Shown: positions 6,857 to 10,930 of the stretch, piece after piece
Numbering within the stretch: position 1 is the first letter of the stretch
How the letters are laid out: each line of letters opens with the position of its first letter
Source: an uncultured Streptococcus sp.
GTDB lineage: Bacteria > Bacillota > Bacilli > Lactobacillales > Aerococcaceae
Direction of reading: 5' to 3'
Length of the DNA stretch: 10,930 nucleotides
Assembly (NCBI GenBank): GCA_916050055.1
Contig: CAJZJY010000027.1
Coordinates: 1-10,930 of the forward strand
Made by a program: the position numbers and the translations under genes
Notes under the pieces: generated by a model
The model's input: the letters and a program-made list of their open reading frames with translations, nothing else
Databases searched by the model: none
What the model was told of the DNA's origin: nothing

Positions 6857-6908
6857 GAGTGAACATCAGCTGATATTGAACAATTTTATTGAACTTTAGT
6901 CGTAATAG

Positions 6909-6939
6909 AGCACCTAGGTATTTTTGCTTAGGTGCTTTT
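6909..6939 (+). terminator. Intrinsic terminator of the purine permease gene
   Basis: AGCACCTA (6909-6916) pairs with TAGGTGCT (6929-6936), extended inward by a G-T and a G-C pair. TTTTCCTTTTATTT follows. An upstream GTG at 6932 that extends the Tex frame lies inside this stem and is therefore not a credible start. Confidence 0.9.
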
Positions 6940-6985
6940 CCTTTTATTTCATGATAGGATAGAGGAGACAGAAAGGGAGTTGACT

Positions 6986-9181
6986 ATGACAGAACAAACA
7001 ACTGAAATCACTGCATACGAGCGTTCCGTAGCGCTTGTGAAGGCAGAACTCACTCAATATAAACCAAAACAAATCGATACGGTATTAGGCCTCTTGCAAG
7101 ATGGCAATACAGTACCGTTTATTGCGCGTTATCGTAAAGACCAAACCGGTTCGTTAGATGAGGTGCAAATCCGTGAAATCGAAGAGCGGCAACGTTATTT
7201 GGAAAACTTCGAAAAACGAAAAGAAGAAATTAGCCGTCTCATTGACGAACAAGGCAAACTCACACCAGAGATTACGGCTGCATTAAGCAAGGCGACAACC
7301 TTAACGGCATTAGAAGATATTTATCGTCCGTATAAACAAAAACGCCGTACGAAGGCAACAATTGCTAAAGAAGCAGGACTAGAGCCGTTTGCATTATGGT
7401 TACTCATGACGACGAAGGATTCTGTAGAGGAAAAAGCGGCTACTTTTATCAATGAAGAAAAAGCGGTTCTAACGGTCGAAGATGCGATTAACGGTGCCGT
7501 AGAAATTATCGCGGAATGGATTTCTGATGAAGCAAAATACCGTAAACAATTGCGCCAATTTACGCAAAAAAATGGTATCGTGAAGTCTGTTGTGAAGAAA
7601 GAAGAGCTCGACGAGAAGAAAGTCTACGAAATGTACTATGACTACGAGGAGCCAGTGAAATCGATTGTTCCTCACCGCGTGCTTGCCTTAAACCGTGCAG
7701 AAAAAGAAGACGTAGTGCGTGTGACGATTGAAGTCGACGTGACAAACCCTATTACAAAGATTAAAGAAGAGAAAATCAAAAATCCGTCGTCACCATCCGC
7801 ACCGATTGTCGAAGGCTCGATTGAAGAAAGCTACAAACGATTCATTGGACCAGCGATTGAACGCGAAATTCGTAATGAATTAAGTGAAAAGGCGCAAACA
7901 CAAGCGATTGCGATCTTCGGGGAAAACTTGAAGAACTTATTATTACAAGCGCCAATGAAAGGCCAAGTCATCTTAGGGCTCGACCCAGCGTACCGTACAG
8001 GATGTAAATTAGCGGTAATCGATGAGACAGGAAAAGTGCTTGGTAAGTCTGTGATTTACCCTCACGTAGGAGCCTCAGAAGCTAAACGTGCTCAAGCAGG
8101 CGGACAATTCCGTCGCATCGTGGAACAATACGGAGTGACACTTGTAGCGATTGGGAACGGAACGGCTAGCCGTGAGTCTGAACAATTCGTGGCGGAACAA
8201 TTACGCCAAATTCCTCGTAAGGTTGTTTATACTATCGTCAGCGAAGCAGGAGCTTCTGTGTATTCTGCCAGCGATATCGCTCGCCAAGAATTTCCAGATT
8301 ACCAAGTTGAAGAGCGTTCCGCAGTCAGCATCGCTCGTCGCTTGCAAGACCCACTTGCAGAACTCGTTAAAATTGATCCAAAAGCCGTTGGGGTTGGACA
8401 ATATCAACACGATGTGCCAGAAAAACAATTAGATGAGCAGTTAGACTTTGTTGTTGAAACAGCCGTAAACAAGGTTGGGGTCAACGTGAATACGGCGAGT
8501 GCCGCTCTCTTAGAGCACATTGCCGGATTAACGAAAACAACAGCAGCCAACGTGGTCGCTTTCCGTGACGAAAACGGTAAGTTCACAAACCGTACGCAAT
8601 TGAAGAAAGTACCTCGCTTAGGGCCAAAAGCTTACGAGCAGGCTGTTGGGTTCTTGCGAATCATCGATGGGACGAATCCATTTGACGGCACTGACATTCA
8701 CCCAGAGTCTTATGATGTTGCTAAAGCCATTTTGAAAAAAGCCAATGCTGAAAAATTAGCGCTTGGTTCACCAGAGTTGGAAGAGGCCCTTAAAGGACTG
8801 AATACGAAAGAGTTAAAAGAAGAATTTGGTATCGGACAAGAAACGCTGGAATTAGTGCTGGATGGATTATTGAAACCAGGACGTGACCCACGTGAAGAAG
8901 TCGCAGGACCAATCTTACGTAGCGACGTCTTGAAGATGGAAGACTTACAAGTGGGAATGGAACTCGAAGGAACCGTTCGTAACGTAGTAGACTTCGGCGC
9001 GTTCGTGGATATCGGTGTGAAACAAGACGGCCTTGTGCATATTTCGAAATTGAAAAAAGGCTTCGTAAAACATCCAAGTGATGTCGTTGCGGTTGGAGAT
9101 ATCGTAACGGTTTGGGTGACGGAGCTTGACCTTAAAAAAGGTCGTGTCGGACTCTCTATGATTGGACCGGAAAATAAATAG
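6986..9181 (+). CDS. tex: Tex-family RNA-binding protein (S1 domain)
   Basis: The protein has 731 residues from the ATG at 6986, which follows AAAGGGAG (6972-6979) by 6 bases. A longer frame from GTG at 6932 begins inside the upstream terminator and is rejected. Domain order is that of Tex: a helical N-terminal domain with NTVPFIARYRKDQTG and ALEDIYRPYKQKRRTKA, and a YqgF/RuvC-like domain starting near residue 328 (ILGLDPAYRTGCKLAVID, D333). Tandem helix-hairpin-helix motifs follow at about 499-565 (NTASAALLEHIAGL, FTNRTQLKKVPRLGPKAYEQ). A C-terminal S1 RNA-binding domain lies at about 656-725 (GTVRNVVDFGAFVDIGVKQDGLVHIS). Known for the family: a nucleic-acid-binding factor related to eukaryotic Spt6, with a role in transcription and in toxin gene expression in some pathogens. 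In the YqgF domain Tex proteins are thought not to be active nucleases. No clear promoter is seen; a weak TGA-TAGGAT lies at 6952-6960. Confidence 0.96.
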   Translation: MTEQTTEITAYERSVALVKAELTQYKPKQIDTVLGLLQDGNTVPFIARYRKDQTGSLDEVQIREIEERQRYLENFEKRKEEISRLIDEQGKLTPEITAALSKATTLTALEDIYRPYKQKRRTKATIAKEAGLEPFALWLLMTTKDSVEEKAATFINEEKAVLTVEDAINGAVEIIAEWISDEAKYRKQLRQFTQKNGIVKSVVKKEELDEKKVYEMYYDYEEPVKSIVPHRVLALNRAEKEDVVRVTIEVDVTNPITKIKEEKIKNPSSPSAPIVEGSIEESYKRFIGPAIEREIRNELSEKAQTQAIAIFGENLKNLLLQAPMKGQVILGLDPAYRTGCKLAVIDETGKVLGKSVIYPHVGASEAKRAQAGGQFRRIVEQYGVTLVAIGNGTASRESEQFVAEQLRQIPRKVVYTIVSEAGASVYSASDIARQEFPDYQVEERSAVSIARRLQDPLAELVKIDPKAVGVGQYQHDVPEKQLDEQLDFVVETAVNKVGVNVNTASAALLEHIAGLTKTTAANVVAFRDENGKFTNRTQLKKVPRLGPKAYEQAVGFLRIIDGTNPFDGTDIHPESYDVAKAILKKANAEKLALGSPELEEALKGLNTKELKEEFGIGQETLELVLDGLLKPGRDPREEVAGPILRSDVLKMEDLQVGMELEGTVRNVVDFGAFVDIGVKQDGLVHISKLKKGFVKHPSDVVAVGDIVTVWVTELDLKKGRVGLSMIGPENK

Positions 9182-9189
9182 GTAGAAAC

Positions 9190-9314
9190 GCTATTACTCT
9201 GTTCTGACGGAACTCTTTATAGTAGCGAAAATAGCTGTACCGGTGTGAGCCTCAGTTACACTCGCTATTATCGCTACTATAGATTCCGTGCAGAACTCCG
9301 TAATAGCTTTTTTT
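9190..9314 (+). repeat. Long palindromic element 1 (rod-like hairpin plus T-run, tex terminator)
   Basis: The arms pair in order: GCTATTAC (9190-9197) with GTAATAGC (9300-9307); GTTCTG (9201-9206) with CAGAAC (9291-9296); CGGAA (9208-9212) with TTCCG (9284-9288); TATAGTAGCGA (9218-9228) with TCGCTACTATA (9271-9281), a perfect 11 bp. Inside, AATAGC (9230-9235) pairs with GCTATT (9264-9269) and GTGTGA (9243-9248) with TTACAC (9256-9261), closing a 7-base loop. Seven T follow (9308-9314). It must act as the tex terminator, but at about 118 bases it is several times longer than the other terminators here. It is related in sequence to the two elements further on. Confidence 0.88.
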
Positions 9315-9343
9315 CAATCATAAAGATGCCTTAGTGGAAAGAA

Positions 9344-9430
9344 AGCGTGTATGGCAGTTCCCAGTAGAAAGTCTTTCTAATAGTGATAACAGCTGTAACG
9401 AGGTGAGGCTAGTGTCTCACTGCATTTTTT
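9344..9430 (+). repeat. Decayed copy of palindromic element 1
   Basis: Bases 9371-9407 match 9212-9249 of element 1 in the same orientation: GTCTTTCTAATAGTGATAAC against ACTCTTTATAGTAGCGAAAA, then AGCTGTA in both (9391-9397 and 9233-9239), then a GTGAG stem. GTGAG (9403-9407) still pairs with CTCAC (9416-9420), and TTTTTT follows at 9425-9430. The long outer right arm is not recognisable. The left limit is approximate. It looks like a degenerate or half copy. Confidence 0.55.
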
Positions 9431-9522
9431 GCAAACTCATAAAGCAGGATTGGTGAGTGCACGGCTTTGCTAGTTGAAATGTAGCATTTTCTTTTAGTTG
9501 CATGCACAGAAAATTATTAATA
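9431..9522. other. Spacer between palindromic elements
   Basis: No gene is seen. AAAGC (9441-9445) and GCTTT (9464-9468) can form a small hairpin around a GTGCAC palindrome. The rest is AT-rich and unremarkable. Confidence 0.4.
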
Positions 9523-9799
9523 AAGTGGAATGTAAAAAATAAGTTGCTGCATAAAGATGATTCCGCAAAGACTAACGGATTCTATAATCACAGTAACGTG
9601 ATACGCATTAAAACGAATTATAAGGCGTAGAAATTTATTTCGTACGCCTTGTTTGAGGCTTTAAAGGTGAGAGACGGAACGGCTCGAACCGGTGCAACGT
9701 TACAGTGATTATGAAGACATCCGTTAGGAAAGGCGGAATCATTTCTTTTATAAAGAACACGCACCAAAGCGAACACTAAATTTTCAGTAAATTCCACTT
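9523..9799. repeat. Long palindromic element 2 (277-base imperfect inverted repeat)
   Basis: Five separate arms are perfect complements in nested order: AAGTGGAAT (9523-9531) with ATTCCACTT (9791-9799); ATGATTCCGC (9557-9566) with GCGGAATCAT (9733-9742); CTAACGGAT (9572-9580) with ATCCGTTAG (9719-9727); ATAATCAC (9584-9591) with GTGATTAT (9705-9712); GTAACG (9593-9598) with CGTTAC (9698-9703). The centre holds AAGGCGTA (9622-9629) paired with TACGCCTT (9643-9650). The right half matches element 1 in reverse: GGCTCGAACCGGT (9681-9693) against GGCTCACACCGGT (complement of 9239-9251), 11 of 13, and TATGAAGACATCCGTTAG (9710-9727) at 14 of 18. No coding frame in it is credible. It could be a MITE-like repeat or a structured RNA. 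Confidence 0.85.
9779..9793. promoter_or_regulatory. CodY-box-like site upstream of ylaN-ftsW
   Basis: AATTTTCAGTAAATT matches the published CodY motif AATTTTCWGAAAATT at 14 of 15 positions. It lies inside the right outer arm of palindromic element 2, 36 bases before a TATACT that may be the ylaN -10. Such a place would suit repression or activation by CodY. AT-rich chance matches occur, and a CodY gene is not visible in this window. Confidence 0.35.
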
Positions 9800-9818
9800 G
9801 CATTAGTGGTATTTTTTT
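9794..9818 (+). terminator. Weak terminator-like hairpin before the ylaN promoter
   Basis: CCACT (9794-9798) pairs with AGTGG (9805-9809), and TATTTTTTT follows (seven T at 9812-9818). A competing fold pairs ACTTGCAT (9796-9803) with ATGCAAGT (9823-9830). The stem is short. It could end transcripts coming out of element 2. Confidence 0.4.
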
Positions 9819-9829
9819 GTGGATGCAAG

Positions 9830-9835
9830 TATACT
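9830..9835 (+). promoter_or_regulatory. Possible -10 of the ylaN-ftsW operon
   Basis: TATACT at 9830-9835 is a good -10, 47 bases before the ylaN ATG. No convincing -35 is found at the right distance (GTGGTA at 9807-9812). A second candidate, TATATG, lies at 9843-9848. Confidence 0.4.
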
Positions 9836-9882
9836 AAAAGAGTATATGCTTTGAGCATGGAATATAGAAAGGGGAGTGTGAG

Positions 9883-10155
9883 ATGACTCAAAATCCTGCT
9901 TTAGTTCAGTTGACAGAAAATGCCAACCAAATTTATCAACTCATTTCAAAACAAAAAACACATCTTTGCTTGGCAAAATGCCCAGCATTCGAAGAAATTA
10001 TCGATACACAATTATTCGGTTTATCGAAACAAGTGGATTTCGCAGTTTCACTTGGATTAATTCACGCGAACGAAGGCCATAAAATTATGGCTGATTTAGA
10101 ATACGCATTAAACGACATGTATACGCAAGTGTACGAAGAGTCGCGCCAAAATTAG
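9883..10155 (+). CDS. ylaN: YlaN family protein (UPF0358)
   Basis: The protein has 90 residues. AAAGGGGAG (9868-9876) lies about 6 bases before the ATG. The core CPAFEEIIDTQLFGLSKQVDFAVSLGLI (about residues 33-60, with the pattern CP-x-EE-x-x-DTQ-x-FGLS) is the hallmark of YlaN, a small, mostly helical cytoplasmic protein. As in Bacillus subtilis it sits directly before ftsW, with 12 bases between the genes, so the two are very likely co-transcribed. Known from other species: YlaN is needed for growth when iron is low and has been reported to bind the Fur repressor and relieve iron-gene repression. That role here is inferred from homology. Its promoter region is unusual, as it lies just after a very long palindrome. 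Confidence 0.93.
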   Translation: MTQNPALVQLTENANQIYQLISKQKTHLCLAKCPAFEEIIDTQLFGLSKQVDFAVSLGLIHANEGHKIMADLEYALNDMYTQVYEESRQN

Positions 10156-10167
10156 AGGAGGCCTGAC

Positions 10168-10930
10168 GTGTTAAACTTTCATGAAAAAATGAAGCACCTT
10201 CTCAATGTGGACCCGCTCATTATGGGATTGTATTCGGTACTTTCAATTTTCGGACTCGTCATGATTTATAGTGCAAGTAGTTATTACGCTCTAGCCAATC
10301 AAGGAAACTCAGAAGCGTTCATGGTGAAGCAATTTGTCTTCATCATCATCGGTATTTTGATGGCGCTAGGGATTTCCGTTCTTCCTGAGAAATTCTTGAA
10401 GAATCAAAAAGTCATGATGGGAGTAGCAGGCGTGATTTTTATCCTGCTCGTGATTGTATTATTTACAACCGGTGTAAACGGTGCGAAGAGTTGGATTAAC
10501 TTAAAACTCTTTAGCTTACAACCGTCCGAATTAGTAAAACTATTTGTGATTTGGACATCTGCTTATATTTATAGTAAGAACGAACGCAGTAAACGCGATT
10601 GGAGATTCTATCTCATTCCTGCTGGGATTACAGCTTTCTTCATCGGAATGGTTATGCTTCAACCGGACTTAGGAACGTCCATTATTATTGCTGGAGTTGC
10701 TGTCCTACTTGGCCTTATGACCGGTGTCTCGAACCGCGCACTAGCGATTTGGGGCGTAGTCTTTGCTGGACTATATAGCCTCACTTATTTAGACGCTTCG
10801 ATTTTTGAGAAATTCGGATTAAAGGCGTACCAATTAAGCCGTTTTACATCGTTCCATAATCCGTGGAGTGATCCAACAGGTGCTGGTTATCAATCAATTC
10901 AAGGGTATCTTGGTTTATCAAGAGGTAGTT
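10168..10930 (+). CDS. ftsW: FtsW, SEDS-family peptidoglycan glycosyltransferase (partial, 3' end outside window)
   Basis: The frame starts at GTG 10168, 6 bases after GAGGAGG (10155-10161), and is open to the window end, giving 254 residues. The next in-frame ATG (10189) has no ribosome site. Hydrophobic segments begin near residue 18 (LIMGLYSVLSIFGLVMIYSA). Typical SEDS stretches are present: GAKSWINL followed by LQPSELVKLFVIW, MLQPDLGTSIIIAG, and the extracellular loop HNPWSDPTGAGYQSIQGYLG. Known role: FtsW polymerises lipid II into glycan strands at the division septum together with a class B penicillin-binding protein, in the cytoplasmic membrane. RodA is the close relative for elongation. 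The ylaN neighbour favours FtsW over RodA. About 35-40% of the protein is missing beyond the window. Confidence 0.92.
   Translation, partial: MLNFHEKMKHLLNVDPLIMGLYSVLSIFGLVMIYSASSYYALANQGNSEAFMVKQFVFIIIGILMALGISVLPEKFLKNQKVMMGVAGVIFILLVIVLFTTGVNGAKSWINLKLFSLQPSELVKLFVIWTSAYIYSKNERSKRDWRFYLIPAGITAFFIGMVMLQPDLGTSIIIAGVAVLLGLMTGVSNRALAIWGVVFAGLYSLTYLDASIFEKFGLKAYQLSRFTSFHNPWSDPTGAGYQSIQGYLGLSRGS

Noticed and set aside
6932..6985. Upstream GTG start extending Tex by 18 residues
   Set aside because: The GTG lies in the 3' arm of the permease terminator; the ATG at 6986 has a good ribosome site and a typical Tex N-terminus.
9660..9700. tRNA-like T-loop GGTTCGAGCC on the - strand
   Set aside because: The stem around TTCGAGC does not pair beyond one base pair, and no acceptor, D or anticodon arm is present.
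9618..9803. 61-codon frame on the - strand within palindromic element 2
   Set aside because: It has no ribosome site and follows the inverted repeat structure; the pairing explains the sequence better than coding does.

Overview
The window is a stretch of chromosome from a low-GC Gram-positive bacterium. The evidence for this is strong AGGAGG ribosome sites, LAAC lipoboxes, a T-box leader, and a ylaN-ftsW pair typical of Bacilli. A methionine T-box in front of a methionine-binding lipoprotein fits the Lactobacillales. A Carnobacteriaceae or Enterococcaceae type organism is plausible, but the species cannot be fixed from sequence alone. All confident genes lie on the + strand, and most are single-gene units closed by their own intrinsic terminator.

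Layout. 1-582: C-terminal ATPase half of an ABC exporter, cut by the window edge. 583-976: terminator, then non-coding sequence with a promoter and two small hairpins. 977-1768: secreted LysM + 3D-domain cell-wall protein. 1948-2898: PrsA-type foldase lipoprotein. 3012-3321: consensus promoter and a T-box leader whose specifier reads AUG (Met). 3406-4260: MetQ-type lipoprotein. 4375-5169: lipoprotein of unknown function with a coiled coil. 5393-6856: NCS2/AzgA-type purine permease, with a direct repeat upstream of a good promoter. 6986-9181: Tex RNA-binding protein. 9182-9882: 701 bases without a gene, filled with related long palindromes. 9883-10155: YlaN. 10168-10930: start of FtsW, cut by the window edge.

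Theme. Much of the region concerns the cell envelope: a wall-active secreted protein, an extracytoplasmic folding factor, two further lipoproteins and the division SEDS glycosyltransferase. Nutrient uptake is added by the Met-controlled MetQ and the purine permease.

Most unusual part. The tex-ylaN gap holds at least two very long imperfect hairpins (9190-9314 and 9523-9799) and a decayed third copy (about 9344-9430). They are related in sequence. Between the two intact copies, two paired positions differ in a compensating way, so the fold itself appears to have been kept. I do not recognise this as a named family. The second element also carries a 14/15 match to the CodY box close to the ylaN start.
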